In this document: one piece after another, positions 16,479 to 24,399 of the stretch
Layout of the letters: every line of letters begins with the position of its first letter
Position numbering within the stretch: the first letter of the stretch is position 1
NCBI GenBank assembly: GCA_022792815.1
Contig: JAAWBS010000012.1
Coordinates: forward strand, 1 to 33,352
Direction of reading: 5' to 3'
DNA length: 33,352 bases
Origin: Hungatella sp.
GTDB taxonomy: Bacteria; Bacillota; Clostridia; Lachnospirales; Lachnospiraceae
The notes under the pieces: model-generated
The model's database searches: none
Told to the model about the DNA's origin: nothing
What the model saw: the letters and a program-made list of their open reading frames with translations, nothing else
Made by a program: the position numbers and the translations under genes

Positions 16479-18134
16479 GTGAGGTACGTAACCATAGGAG
16501 GAACACAAAGACAGTATGCCATCGGGACGACCTATTTACAGATCGCCCAGGAGTATCAGCCCCGGTATGACAATGACATTATCCTGGTCTCTGTGGACGG
16601 AAAGCTGAGAGAGCTTTACAAGACCGTGGACCGGGATTGTACCGTGGAGTTCGTCACTGCTGCCCAGAAGCCGGGGATGCAGGCTTATCAGAGAAGCGCC
16701 AAACTGATTATGCTGAAGGCATTTTTTGACATCGTGGGAAAAGACCAGATCCAGGAGATCGCCGTGGAGTTCTCTGTGGGGAAAGGTCTGTTTGTGGAAG
16801 CCAGGGGCAATTTTGTCCTGAACCAGGAGCTTTTGGATCGGGTGAAGAAAAAGATGAGGGAGTATGTGGAACAGGAGCTCCCCATCAGGAAGCGCAGTGT
16901 CAACACGGACGAGGCGGTGTCTCTCTTCGAGCGCCACGGCATGTATGACAAGGCCAGCCTCTTTAAGTACCGCATGGCTTCCAGAGTAAACTTATACAGC
17001 ATCGGCGGCTTTGAGGACTATTTTTACGGTTACATGGTGCAGAATACCGGCTATATCCGGTATTTTGACCTGGTTCTGTATGAGCATGGGTTTGTGCTGA
17101 TGCTGCCCACCATGGCAAATCCGAGAGAGGTTCCGGAGTTTAAGCCCAGCAGGCAGCTGTTCGGAGTGCTGAGAGAGTCCTGTAAATGGGGAGAGAAGCT
17201 GGGAGTGTCCAATGTAGGCGCCTTAAACGACGAGATCGCAAAGGGCAATGCCAATGATCTGATTTTGATCCAGGAGGCCCTTCAGGAGAAGAAGATCGGC
17301 CAGATCGCCGAGAGGATCGCAGAGCGTCCCGGGATGAAGTTTGTCATGATCGCGGGGCCTTCTTCCTCGGGAAAGACCACATTTTCTCACCGCCTGAGCA
17401 TTCAGCTGAGGGCCCTGGGGATGAAGCCTCACCCCATCGGAGTGGATGACTATTTCGTCAATCGGGTAGACAGCCCAAGGGATGCCCAGGGCAACTACAA
17501 CTATGAGATCTTAGAGTGCCTGGACATCAAGCAGTTCAATAAAGATATGACGGAGCTTCTGGAGGGCAAGACGGTGGAGCTGCCCCACTATAATTTCATC
17601 ACCGGGATGAGGGAGTACAAGGGGGATAAGCTGAGGCTGGGTGAGGATGATATTCTGGTCATCGAGGGGATCCACTGCCTCAACGACAGGCTGTCCTACT
17701 CTCTTCCCAGGGAGAGCAAATTTAAGATCTACATAAGCGCTCTGACGCAGCTGAATATCGACGAGCACAACCGGATTCCCACCACAGACGGCCGCCTGAT
17801 CCGGAGGATGGTGCGGGATGCCAGGACCAGAGGGGCTTCGGCCAGCGACACCATCCGCAGGTGGCCCTCTGTGCGCCGGGGGGAGGAGGAGAACATCTTC
17901 CCCTACCAGGAGGATGCGGACATCATGTTCAATTCTGCCCTGGTCTATGAGCTGGCAGTGCTGAAACAGTACGCCCAGCCTCTGCTGTTCCAGATCCCAA
18001 AGGATGCGCCGGAATACGTGGAAGCTAAGCGTCTCCTGAAGTTTTTGGATTATTTCCTGGGGATCAGCAGCGAGGACATCCCCCACAATTCCATCGTCAG
18101 GGAGTTTATCGGGGGAAGCTGTTTTAAGGTGTAG
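16479..18134 (+). CDS. TGS-domain nucleoside (uridine) kinase-like protein
   Basis: 551 residues. The GTG start overlaps an out-of-frame ATG, and TAAGGAGG is well placed. The N-terminal 60 or so residues look like a TGS domain. Residues about 60-230 resemble the threonyl-tRNA synthetase second additional domain. The C-terminal half is a uridine kinase/phosphoribulokinase-type P-loop fold with the Walker A motif GPSSSGKT (293-300), DDYFVNR, and VIEGIHCLND. These fusions are common in clostridia and annotated as nucleoside kinases; the role of the tRNA-synthetase-like N-terminus is unknown, and binding of RNA or nucleotide signals is speculation. It is the last gene of the core operon, since a new promoter starts right after the stop. 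Confidence 0.88.
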   Translation: MRYVTIGGTQRQYAIGTTYLQIAQEYQPRYDNDIILVSVDGKLRELYKTVDRDCTVEFVTAAQKPGMQAYQRSAKLIMLKAFFDIVGKDQIQEIAVEFSVGKGLFVEARGNFVLNQELLDRVKKKMREYVEQELPIRKRSVNTDEAVSLFERHGMYDKASLFKYRMASRVNLYSIGGFEDYFYGYMVQNTGYIRYFDLVLYEHGFVLMLPTMANPREVPEFKPSRQLFGVLRESCKWGEKLGVSNVGALNDEIAKGNANDLILIQEALQEKKIGQIAERIAERPGMKFVMIAGPSSSGKTTFSHRLSIQLRALGMKPHPIGVDDYFVNRVDSPRDAQGNYNYEILECLDIKQFNKDMTELLEGKTVELPHYNFITGMREYKGDKLRLGEDDILVIEGIHCLNDRLSYSLPRESKFKIYISALTQLNIDEHNRIPTTDGRLIRRMVRDARTRGASASDTIRRWPSVRRGEEENIFPYQEDADIMFNSALVYELAVLKQYAQPLLFQIPKDAPEYVEAKRLLKFLDYFLGISSEDIPHNSIVREFIGGSCFKV

Positions 18135-18141
18135 AGGGGGT

Positions 18142-18170
18142 TTGACAGAACCGCGGTTTTGTGTTAAGCT
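18142..18170 (+). promoter_or_regulatory. Promoter of the RpiR-type regulator gene
   Basis: A perfect -35 TTGACA (18142-18147) lies 17 bases before a weak -10 TAAGCT (18165-18170). The spacer contains the 10-bp palindrome AACCGCGGTT, and the operator-like motif at 18177-18193 follows the expected start site, consistent with autoregulation. Confidence 0.6.
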
Positions 18171-18176
18171 TCATGC

Positions 18177-18193
18177 ATAAAATAAAATTACAC
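18177..18193 (+). promoter_or_regulatory. Operator-like motif, copy 1 (regulator promoter)
   Basis: The sequence ATAAAATAAAATTACAC shares its core with the two sites in front of fruK (19186-19200 and 19257-19270). The shared core is AAAT-AAA-ATT(T/A)C. It sits at about +1 to +15 of the regulator transcript. Confidence 0.5.
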
Positions 18194-18212
18194 GCATGGA
18201 GATATTGGTGAA

Positions 18213-19067
18213 ATGAATAACCAGACAGTGTCAGGGATGATCTGTGCTTCCTATGAACAATTTTTCGAGGCGGAGAAAAAGATCGCCGACTACATCATGG
18301 AGCACAAAAAAGAGGTGATGGACATGACTGTGGCGGAGCTGGCCAGGGCAAGCGCCACCAGCGATGCCACGGTGTCCAGATTCTGCCGCAGATGTGGATT
18401 TAAGGGATTTCAGAGCCTTCGGATGGATCTGGCCAAGGAAGTGCTGGAGGAGGAGCGGGACAGCCTTCAGGTGTCCAATGAGATCAACAGGGCCAATCTT
18501 CCCCAGTCCTTCCAGAATATTCTCGCCAACAAGATGGCGGAGATGACAGGTACCATGGCTATGATGGATCCCGATCAGCTGGAGACCATCTTAAAAGTCT
18601 TGGAGAATGCCCGCATCATCCAGTTTGCGGCGGTGGGCAATACTATCCCGGTGGCCATGGACGGGGCCTTTAAGTTCAATCAGCTGGGTCTGTGTTCCGT
18701 GTCCGGAACTATCTGGGAGGGGCAGATCGCCCAGACTTTTAATCTGTGTCCCAGGGATGTGGTGGTGATCATCTCCAACTCCGGCACATCCAAGCGTCTT
18801 TTGGCCCTGGCAAAGGGAGCCCGTGACAATGGGGCCCGGATCCTTGTGATCACAAACAATGAGTCGTCACCGCTGGCTCAGATCGGCGATTATCGGATCA
18901 TCACCGCTACCAGAGAGAAGCTTCTGACCGGGGAGTTCTGGTTTTCCAGGATTCCGGCCATGCTGGTGATCGAGACCCTGTATCTTCTTCTGTTTGTGAG
19001 CAAGCAGGATGCGGCGGTCCATATCAGGAGATATGAGGAGTCCATCCGGGCGGATAAGGCAGAGTGA
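18213..19067 (+). CDS. MurR/RpiR-family transcriptional regulator, probable regulator of fruKA
   Basis: 284 residues. Residues 1-80 form the RpiR-type helix-turn-helix domain (MTVAELARASATSDATVSRF). Residues about 120-260 form a SIS sugar-isomerase domain (IQFAAVGNTIPVAMD; VVVIISNSGTSKRLLALAK) that senses phosphosugars in this family. The ribosome site is weak (GGTGA before the ATG). It is followed by a terminator and then the fructose PTS operon. The same AT-rich motif occurs at its own promoter and twice at the fruK promoter, which supports it as the fru regulator. In many Firmicutes this job is done by a DeoR-type FruR, so an RpiR protein here is a substitution. The effector is unknown; fructose 1-phosphate is a reasonable guess. 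Confidence 0.88.
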   Translation: MNNQTVSGMICASYEQFFEAEKKIADYIMEHKKEVMDMTVAELARASATSDATVSRFCRRCGFKGFQSLRMDLAKEVLEEERDSLQVSNEINRANLPQSFQNILANKMAEMTGTMAMMDPDQLETILKVLENARIIQFAAVGNTIPVAMDGAFKFNQLGLCSVSGTIWEGQIAQTFNLCPRDVVVIISNSGTSKRLLALAKGARDNGARILVITNNESSPLAQIGDYRIITATREKLLTGEFWFSRIPAMLVIETLYLLLFVSKQDAAVHIRRYEESIRADKAE

Positions 19068-19091
19068 AAAACGATAGAAAGGTGAAGACAG

Positions 19092-19132
19092 AGGACTGCT
19101 ATCAGAGTATGATGGCGGGCCTTTGTTTTTTT
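19092..19132 (+). terminator. Rho-independent terminator of the RpiR-type regulator gene
   Basis: AGG-A-CTGCTATCA (19092-19104) pairs with TGATGGCGG-G-CCT (19110-19122), with one internal mismatch and two wobble pairs around a GAGTA loop. TTGTTTTTTT follows. It separates the regulator from the fru operon. Confidence 0.7.
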
Positions 19133-19185
19133 GTTCCCACATTGGGTGAGAGGAGTGAACTGCGGATATAATGGGACAGAAGTGT

Positions 19186-19200
19186 ATAAAATAAAATTTC
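19186..19200 (+). promoter_or_regulatory. Operator-like motif, copy 2 (upstream of the fruK promoter)
   Basis: ATAAAATAAAATTTC contains the symmetric arrangement AAAAT-AAA-ATTTC. It ends 13 bases upstream of the fruK -35 box. It is almost identical to copy 1 and is spaced 70 bp from copy 3, a distance compatible with looping. Confidence 0.5.
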
Positions 19201-19213
19201 TCGAAAATATATA

Positions 19214-19242
19214 TTGACGAAATTAAATAATCATGATATGAT
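19214..19242 (+). promoter_or_regulatory. Promoter of the fruK-fruA operon
   Basis: TTGACG (19214-19219) and TATGAT (19237-19242) are 17 bases apart, a near-consensus sigma-A promoter. The start would be near 19249, 45 bases before the fruK ATG. Confidence 0.75.
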
Positions 19243-19256
19243 ACAGATACGATAAG

Positions 19257-19270
19257 AAATAAAATTTCAC
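19257..19270 (+). promoter_or_regulatory. Operator-like motif, copy 3 (in the fruK leader)
   Basis: With the preceding G, the sequence reads GAAATAAAATTTC, a dyad of GAAAT and ATTTC around AAA. It lies about +8 to +21 from the expected start, where a repressor would block transcription. Confidence 0.55.
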
Positions 19271-19293
19271 AATATAAAGAAGAGGTGATAGAA

Positions 19294-20229
19294 ATGATTT
19301 ACACAGTGACATTCAATCCGGCTCTGGACTATGTGGTGAGCGTGGATCATTTCAGGCTGGGGGAGGTGAACCGGACTGTGAGAGAGGCGATCTTCTATGG
19401 CGGGAAGGGGATTAATGTGTCGGCAGTGCTGGCGAATCTGGGGCAGGAGAGCAGGGCTTTGGGGTTCGTGGCCGGATTTACGGGAGATGAGATCGAGAGG
19501 GGAGTCAGGGAGTTGGGATTCATTTCCGACTTTATCCATGTAAAGCAGGGCATGTCCAGGATCAATGTAAAGTTAAAGTCCGATGAGGAGAGCGAGATCA
19601 ACGGCATGGGGCCGGAGATCACCGGGGAGGATGTGGAGTGTCTCTTCGAGAAGCTGGAGGGACTGGGGGAGGGAGACGTACTGATTCTCTCCGGAAGTAT
19701 CCCCTCTTCCATCGACAAGAGGATCTATGAGAGGATTCTGGAGAGACTGGCCGGGAGAGGGATCCTGTCTGTGGTAGACGGGGAGCAGGAGCTTCTTCTC
19801 AACGTGCTGCCCTATGGTCCGTTTTTGATTAAACCCAATCATTTTGAGTTGGGAGATATGTTTGGGACAGTGCTTCAGGATGAGGATGAGATCGCGGAGT
19901 ACGCGGGGAAGCTTCAGGCTATGGGAGCCCGCAACGTGCTGGTGTCCATGGCAGGAGACGGCGCATTGCTGGTGACAGAAGACGGGAACATCCACAGGAT
20001 GGGGGCCGCCCGTGGGACGGTGAGAAATTCTGTGGGGGCAGGGGATTCCATGGTAGCCGGATTCGTGGCCGGATTTCTGGAGAACAGGGATTTCGCCCAC
20101 GCCTTGAGGCTGGGCACGGCGGCAGGAGGAGCCACGGCTTTTTCTGACGGTCTGGGAAGCAGGGACAAGATCATGGAACTGTACGGGCAGCTGAAAGAGG
20201 CCGAGGCGGGCAGAGCAGGAGGGAGATAA
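19294..20229 (+). CDS. fruK: 1-phosphofructokinase
   Basis: 311 residues from the ATG at 19294, with AGAGGTGA just upstream; a GTG nine bases earlier overlaps that site. It is a PfkB-family sugar kinase. The N-terminal signature TFNPALDYVV and GGKGINVSAVLANLG bind the sugar, and NSVGAGDSMVAGFVAGF carries the anion hole and catalytic Asp 251. It phosphorylates fructose 1-phosphate, made by the adjacent PTS, to fructose 1,6-bisphosphate. Tagatose-6-phosphate kinases are close relatives, but the neighbouring fructose PTS favours FruK. One base separates it from fruA. Confidence 0.93.
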   Translation: MIYTVTFNPALDYVVSVDHFRLGEVNRTVREAIFYGGKGINVSAVLANLGQESRALGFVAGFTGDEIERGVRELGFISDFIHVKQGMSRINVKLKSDEESEINGMGPEITGEDVECLFEKLEGLGEGDVLILSGSIPSSIDKRIYERILERLAGRGILSVVDGEQELLLNVLPYGPFLIKPNHFELGDMFGTVLQDEDEIAEYAGKLQAMGARNVLVSMAGDGALLVTEDGNIHRMGAARGTVRNSVGAGDSMVAGFVAGFLENRDFAHALRLGTAAGGATAFSDGLGSRDKIMELYGQLKEAEAGRAGGR

Positions 20230-20230
20230 G

Positions 20231-22174
20231 ATGAGGATCACGGAACTGTTGAAAGAGGAGAGCATAGAACTGGCAGTAAGCCTGGATTCTAAGGAGGAGG
20301 CTATCGACCGGCTGACCGGTCTCATGGAGAAGGGCGGACGGCTTTTGGACCGGGCCGGCTATAAGGAAGGGATCCTGGCCCGTGAGGCCCAGGGGAGCAC
20401 GGCAGTGGGAGACGGAATCGCCATCCCTCATGCCAAGGTAGGGGCAGTGAAGGAGCCTGGGCTGGCAGCTGTGACAGTGCCTCAGGGAGTGGATTATGAC
20501 GCCTATGACGGGTCTCTGGCCAACCTGATCTTTATGATCGCGGCGCCGGCAGGAGGGGCGGATCTTCACCTGGAGGCCCTGGCCAGACTGTCCACACTTC
20601 TCATGGTGCCGGGCTTTAAGGAGGATCTTCTGAAGGCCTCGGACAAACGGGAATTTTTAAAGGTCATCGACGAGGCGGAGACGGCCAAGTACGGGCAGGC
20701 CGAGTCGAAAAGCCCGAAAGAGGGGGAGGAAGAGAGACAGGCGGCGAAAGACCGTGGAGAAAGGACATATCAGCTCCTGGCGGTGACAGCCTGCCCTACG
20801 GGGATCGCCCACACCTACATGGCAGCGGAGAATCTGGAGAGCACGGCCAGACAGATGGGGATCGCCCTGAAGGCAGAGACGGACGGTTCCGGCGGGGCCC
20901 AGAATGTGCTTACCAGGGAGGAGATCGCCCTGGCGGACGCCATCATCGTGGCGGCGGACAGGGAGATCGAGATGGCCCGGTTTGACGGAAGGCCTGTGAT
21001 CCAGGCCCCGGTGTCCGACGGCATCCACAAGGCCAGGGAGCTGATCGAAAAGGCCGTGTCAGGGCAGGTTCCCGTCTATCGCCATGTCGGCGGAGGAGAA
21101 GGGATATCTGCTGACGGAGGCGGTGACGGTCTGGGAAGAAAGATCTACAAGCATCTGATGAACGGGGTGTCCCACATGCTGCCCTTTGTCATCGGCGGGG
21201 GAATCCTCATCGCACTGGCGTTTCTGTTGGACGACTATTCCATCGACCCTTCCAATTTCGGAAAGAATACGCCTCTGGCAGCCTATTTAAAGACCATAGG
21301 AGAGCAGGCCTTTGGTCTGATGCTCCCGGTTCTGGCAGGATACATTGCCATGAGCATCGCAGACAGACCAGGCCTGGCGGTGGGATTTGCGTCAGGGACC
21401 GTGGCCAAGATGGGCATCACCTTTGCCAATCCTGCCGGAGGCGATGTGAACGCCGGGTTTTTAGGGGCTCTGTTTGCCGGCTTTGCAGGCGGATATCTGG
21501 TTCTCGGCTTAAAGAAGCTGTTCTCCAAGCTGCCCAAATCCCTGGAGGGCATCAAGCCGGTGCTTTTGTACCCGGTGTGCGGGATCCTTCTGGGTGCTGC
21601 GGTCACCACTCTGATCAACCCCTACATGGGGATGGTCAATGACGGGCTCACCGGCTTTTTAAACAGCATGGGCGGCGCCAGCCGGGTGATCCTGGGGATG
21701 GTCCTGGGAGCCATGATGTCCATTGATATGGGTGGTCCCTTCAACAAGGCCGCCTACGTATTCGGCACGGCCCAGTTGGCGGAGGGTAACTTCGAGGTCA
21801 TGGCTGCGGTCATGGCGGGAGGCATGGTTCCTCCCATGGCCATCGCCCTGTGCACCATGTTTTTCAAGAAGAAATTTACTCAAAAGGAGCGTCAGTCGGG
21901 GATCGTCAATATCATCATGGGGCTGTCCTTTATCACGGAGGGAGCAATCCCCTTTGCGGCCTCGGACCCGTTGAGGATCATCCCGTCCTGCGGGGCAGGC
22001 GCGGCGGTGGCAGGCGGCCTCTCCATGCTCTTCGGATGTACCCTGAGAGCGCCCCACGGCGGACTGTTCGTTCTTCCCACAGTGGGGAACCCCATAGGAT
22101 ATCTTCTGGCTGTGGTCATCGGGGCTGCCGTTGGCTGCCTGATTTTGGGGCTTTTGAAGAAAAACCTGGAGTGA
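20231..22174 (+). CDS. fruA: Fructose-specific PTS enzyme IIABC
   Basis: 647 residues, start ATG with AGGAGGGAG. Domain order is IIA (about 1-150, phosphorylated His 67 in IAIPHAKVG), IIB (about 180-275, phosphorylated Cys 188 in VTACPTGIAHTYMA) and membrane IIC (about 300-647, several hydrophobic segments, GGPFNKAAYVFG). The protein takes up fructose while phosphorylating it at C1. An acidic and lysine-rich linker joins IIA and IIB. No HPr domain or ptsH gene is present, so the general HPr must be encoded elsewhere. With fruK it forms a two-gene operon under the RpiR-type regulator. No convincing terminator is seen behind it; a hairpin of CTTTCGG/CCGAAAG (about 22216-22237) lacks a T-run. 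Confidence 0.95.
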   Translation: MRITELLKEESIELAVSLDSKEEAIDRLTGLMEKGGRLLDRAGYKEGILAREAQGSTAVGDGIAIPHAKVGAVKEPGLAAVTVPQGVDYDAYDGSLANLIFMIAAPAGGADLHLEALARLSTLLMVPGFKEDLLKASDKREFLKVIDEAETAKYGQAESKSPKEGEEERQAAKDRGERTYQLLAVTACPTGIAHTYMAAENLESTARQMGIALKAETDGSGGAQNVLTREEIALADAIIVAADREIEMARFDGRPVIQAPVSDGIHKARELIEKAVSGQVPVYRHVGGGEGISADGGGDGLGRKIYKHLMNGVSHMLPFVIGGGILIALAFLLDDYSIDPSNFGKNTPLAAYLKTIGEQAFGLMLPVLAGYIAMSIADRPGLAVGFASGTVAKMGITFANPAGGDVNAGFLGALFAGFAGGYLVLGLKKLFSKLPKSLEGIKPVLLYPVCGILLGAAVTTLINPYMGMVNDGLTGFLNSMGGASRVILGMVLGAMMSIDMGGPFNKAAYVFGTAQLAEGNFEVMAAVMAGGMVPPMAIALCTMFFKKKFTQKERQSGIVNIIMGLSFITEGAIPFAASDPLRIIPSCGAGAAVAGGLSMLFGCTLRAPHGGLFVLPTVGNPIGYLLAVVIGAAVGCLILGLLKKNLE

Positions 22175-22242
22175 CCGTTTAGGAGGCAGGGAATCCGGCC
22201 GTTATCCGACCAGAACTTTCGGCTTGTTTCCCGAAAGAATCG

Positions 22243-22270
22243 TTGGACAATGGGAGCATTTTGTGATAAA
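22243..22270 (+). promoter_or_regulatory. Promoter of rnpB
   Basis: TTGGAC (22243-22248) is followed after 16 bases by GATAAA (22265-22270) in the context TGTGATAAAAT. The expected start, 7-10 bases later, coincides with the predicted 5' end of RNase P RNA. Confidence 0.6.
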
Positions 22271-22279
22271 ATTTTTTCG

Positions 22280-22621
22280 GAGTAAGACAGATGGTCGCTG
22301 CTGCGATACCGAAAGGCCGCAGGAGAGGAAAGTCCGGGCTTCACAGGGCAGGATGCCAGATAGCGTCTGGCGGAGGCGACTCCCGGGACAGTGCAACAGA
22401 AATATACCGCCGGCAGACTGCCGGTAAGGGTGGAATGGCAGTGTAAGAGACTACCGCCTGGCTGGTAACAGCCAGGGCACATGTAAACCCCATCTGAAGC
22501 AAGGCCAAACAGAGAGCATAAGGCGGCCCGTCTGCTTTCGGGTAGGCCGCTTGAGCCTGGCGGTGACGTCAGGCCTAGATAGATGACCATCCACGACATA
22601 ACCCGGCTTATCGTCTTACTC
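22280..22621 (+). ncRNA. rnpB: RNase P RNA component
   Basis: The 5' segment GAGTAAGAC pairs with the 3' segment GTCTTACTC, forming helix P1 and defining the ends. The universal conserved core GAGGAAAGTCCGGGCT occurs near the 5' side, and AGATAGATGACCATC with ACATAACCCGGCTTATCG near the 3' side completes P4. A GGTAAGGGTGGAA-type segment lies between. About 342 bases and this layout fit the ancestral (class A) type rather than the Bacillus class B type, which I judge by eye only. It is the catalytic RNA that trims the 5' leader of tRNA precursors. It converges on pyrI. Confidence 0.95.
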
Positions 22622-22650
22622 CCATGAGAGAGATCAGGGCTTCTGACGCC

Positions 22651-22695
22651 TAAACCACAAGAAGAGCAGCGTTTTCGCTGCTCTTCTTAGGTTTA
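22651..22695. terminator. Hairpin between rnpB and pyrI, probable bidirectional terminator
   Basis: A 13-bp perfect stem (22659-22671 with 22676-22688) has a TTTT loop. It is flanked by TAAACC and GGTTTA, which extend the pairing. Neither side has a long T-run, so termination strength is uncertain. Its place between convergent genes supports the role. Confidence 0.6.
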
Positions 22696-22708
22696 GAGGG
22701 AATGGTAT

Positions 22709-23134
22709 CTATTTCCCATACTTTTCCTCACAGTAGAGACACCGATAAGTCTCCGCCGCCGCGTCGGACAGATAGAACACATGGGGCAGTTCCTGTTCGA
22801 TGGAGGTGATGCATCTGGGGTTCTTGCAGTGGATCACATTGGTGATCTTCTTGGGAAGCTTTAAGGTCTTCTTCTCCACGATCTGGTCGTCCTTTATGAT
22901 GTTGACCGTGATGTTGTGGTCAATGTATCCCAATACCTTCAGATCCAGAGTGTCTAAGGCACCCTCGATCTTGATGATGTCCTTGCGTCCCATCTTGCTG
23001 CTCTTGGCATTCTTGATGATGGCTACCTGGCATTCCAGCTTGTCCAGACCCAGGTGATAGTAGATGTCAAGGCTTTTGCCTGCCTGGATGTGATCCAGTA
23101 CGATACCTTCTTTTAATCCGCTGATATTTAACAT
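22709..23134 (-). CDS. pyrI: Aspartate carbamoyltransferase regulatory chain
   Basis: 141 residues. The C-terminal zinc domain has the four cysteines in CKNPRC and [10 protein letters not shown]. The N-terminal part ([17 protein letters not shown]) is the allosteric nucleotide-binding region that in E. coli binds CTP and ATP. It associates with PyrB to form a regulated ATCase. Its start overlaps the end of pyrB by 7 bases, so the two are translated from one mRNA. The E. coli homologue is slightly longer at the N-terminus. Confidence 0.95.
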   Translation of the reverse strand: MLNISGLKEGIVLDHIQAGKSLDIYYHLGLDKLECQVAIIKNAKSSKMGRKDIIKIEGALDTLDLKVLGYIDHNITVNIIKDDQIVEKKTLKLPKKITNVIHCKNPRCITSIEQELPHVFYLSDAAAETYRCLYCEEKYGK

Positions 23135-24051
23135 GATTTTTCCACCTCCAAAAGCGTCATAATCAGGGCCATGCGCACATACACTCCGTATTGTACCTGA
23201 CGAAAGTAGGCGGCTCTGGGGTCGTCATCCACCTCCACGGAGATCTCGTTGACTCTGGGAAGAGGGTGGAGGACAAACATGTTCTCCTTGGCCAGTTTCA
23301 TCTTGGCCTTGTCCAGGATATAGCAGTCCTTTAACCGGATATAGTCCTCCTCGTTGAAGAAGCGCTCTCTCTGGACACGGGTCATATACAGGATATCCAG
23401 ATCCGGCATGGCCTCGTCCAGGTTATCCACCTCCTCAAATTCCACATGGTTTGCCAGGAGAACATCCTCCCGGATGTACTCGGGGATCCGAAGCTCCGGA
23501 GGGGAGATGAGGACAAATTTTACATCCCCATACCGGACCAGGGCATTGATCAGGGAGTGGACGGTGCGCCCGAATTTCAGATCGCCGCAGAGTCCCACGG
23601 TCATGTGATTCAGCCGTCCGAGGAGGGAGCGGATGGTCATCAGATCCGTGAGTGTCTGAGTGGGGTGCTGGTGGCCGCCGTCGCCGGCGTTGATCACCGG
23701 GATGGAGGAGTGAAGGGAAGCCACTAAGGGAGCGCCCTCCTTGGGATGGCGCATGGCGCAGATGTCGGCATAGCAGGAGATCATGCGGATGGTGTCAGCC
23801 ACGCTCTCTCCTTTGGCTGCGGAGCTGGAAGCGGCAGAAGAAAAGCCAAGAACACTGCCGCCTAAGTTTAACATAGCGGCTTCAAAACTCAGACGAGTTC
23901 GAGTGCTTGGCTCATAAAATAAGGTTGCAATCTTTTTTCCGTCACAGACATGAGCATATTCGGGGAGATGATGCTCGATATCCACAGCCAGGTCCAAAAG
24001 CCGGCCGGTCTCTTCCACGGAAAAGTCTAAAGGATTTAAAAGATGTCTCAT
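23128..24051 (-). CDS. pyrB: Aspartate carbamoyltransferase catalytic chain
   Basis: 307 residues, start ATG with AAAAGGAG upstream. The carbamoyl-phosphate loop is [13 protein letters not shown]; the aspartate-binding side shows [12 protein letters not shown] and HPLPRVNEI. It condenses carbamoyl phosphate with aspartate in pyrimidine synthesis. It pairs with pyrI, giving the regulated holoenzyme type. No other pyr gene is nearby. The leader of about 33 bases is too short for a PyrR attenuator, so control is likely through PyrI at the protein level. Confidence 0.96.
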   Translation of the reverse strand: MRHLLNPLDFSVEETGRLLDLAVDIEHHLPEYAHVCDGKKIATLFYEPSTRTRLSFEAAMLNLGGSVLGFSSAASSSAAKGESVADTIRMISCYADICAMRHPKEGAPLVASLHSSIPVINAGDGGHQHPTQTLTDLMTIRSLLGRLNHMTVGLCGDLKFGRTVHSLINALVRYGDVKFVLISPPELRIPEYIREDVLLANHVEFEEVDNLDEAMPDLDILYMTRVQRERFFNEEDYIRLKDCYILDKAKMKLAKENMFVLHPLPRVNEISVEVDDDPRAAYFRQVQYGVYVRMALIMTLLEVEKSC

Positions 24052-24090
24052 GGGGGTCTCCTTTTCTCTATGATTTTACACGCTTCTCCA

Positions 24091-24119
24091 ATTATAACGA
24101 ATTTGCCAATAGATTTCCA
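24091..24119 (-). promoter_or_regulatory. Promoter of pyrB-pyrI
   Basis: On the minus strand TGGAAA (-35, 24114-24119) and TATAAT (-10, 24091-24096) are 17 bases apart. The start near 24084 gives a short leader. The palindromic element at 24178-24336 lies upstream of the promoter and outside the transcript. Confidence 0.7.
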
Positions 24120-24138
24120 CTCTTTTTTTCGAAAAGTG

Positions 24139-24147
24139 TGATATACT
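24139..24147 (+). promoter_or_regulatory. Extended -10 promoter candidate reading toward dtd
   Basis: TGATATACT is an extended -10 element without a clear -35. Transcription from here would start near 24154 and carry the whole 159-base palindromic element in the dtd leader. No better promoter is seen between the element and dtd. Confidence 0.4.
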
Positions 24148-24177
24148 TATAGGCAATTGCGAAAGTCAAAGTTGAGA

Positions 24178-24336
24178 GAATATTCTGACAATATATTCCA
24201 TACAAAGCCTTCGTACACCAAGCATTCCACTGAGCCCAGTAGGACAAAAAACACTCGGGCAGAGGGCCCTCCTGTTTTTTATGGTCTCAGCTCCATGGTG
24301 TAATGGCTTTTCCTGGAATATATTGTCAGAATATTC
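24178..24336. repeat. 159-bp palindromic element with perfect 23-bp inverted ends (MITE-like)
   Basis: Positions 24178-24200 and 24314-24336 are exact reverse complements over 23 bases; the outer end reads GAATATTCTGAC. Inside, the arms keep matching in patches (AAAGCC, TACACCA, CTGAG-CCA, AAAAAACA) toward a GGGCCC-containing centre, so the whole can fold into one long imperfect hairpin. No coding capacity is seen. The size and terminal inverted repeats fit a miniature inverted-repeat transposable element; AAGTT occurs a few bases outside each end (24169-24173, 24341-24345), but not tightly enough to call a target duplication. It fills most of the 348-base pyrB-dtd gap, whose remainder holds the two promoters. 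It could alternatively be a structured leader of dtd. Confidence 0.8.
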
Positions 24337-24399
24337 AGCCAAGTTTTGAGTTTCGGAAACGCCTAAAAAAGAATGAAAAAAGAAAGGATAGAATGAGAT

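Noticed and set aside
22216..22237. Hairpin CTTTCGG/CCGAAAG as a fruA terminator
   Set aside because: No T-run follows on either strand, so it cannot be called a rho-independent terminator.
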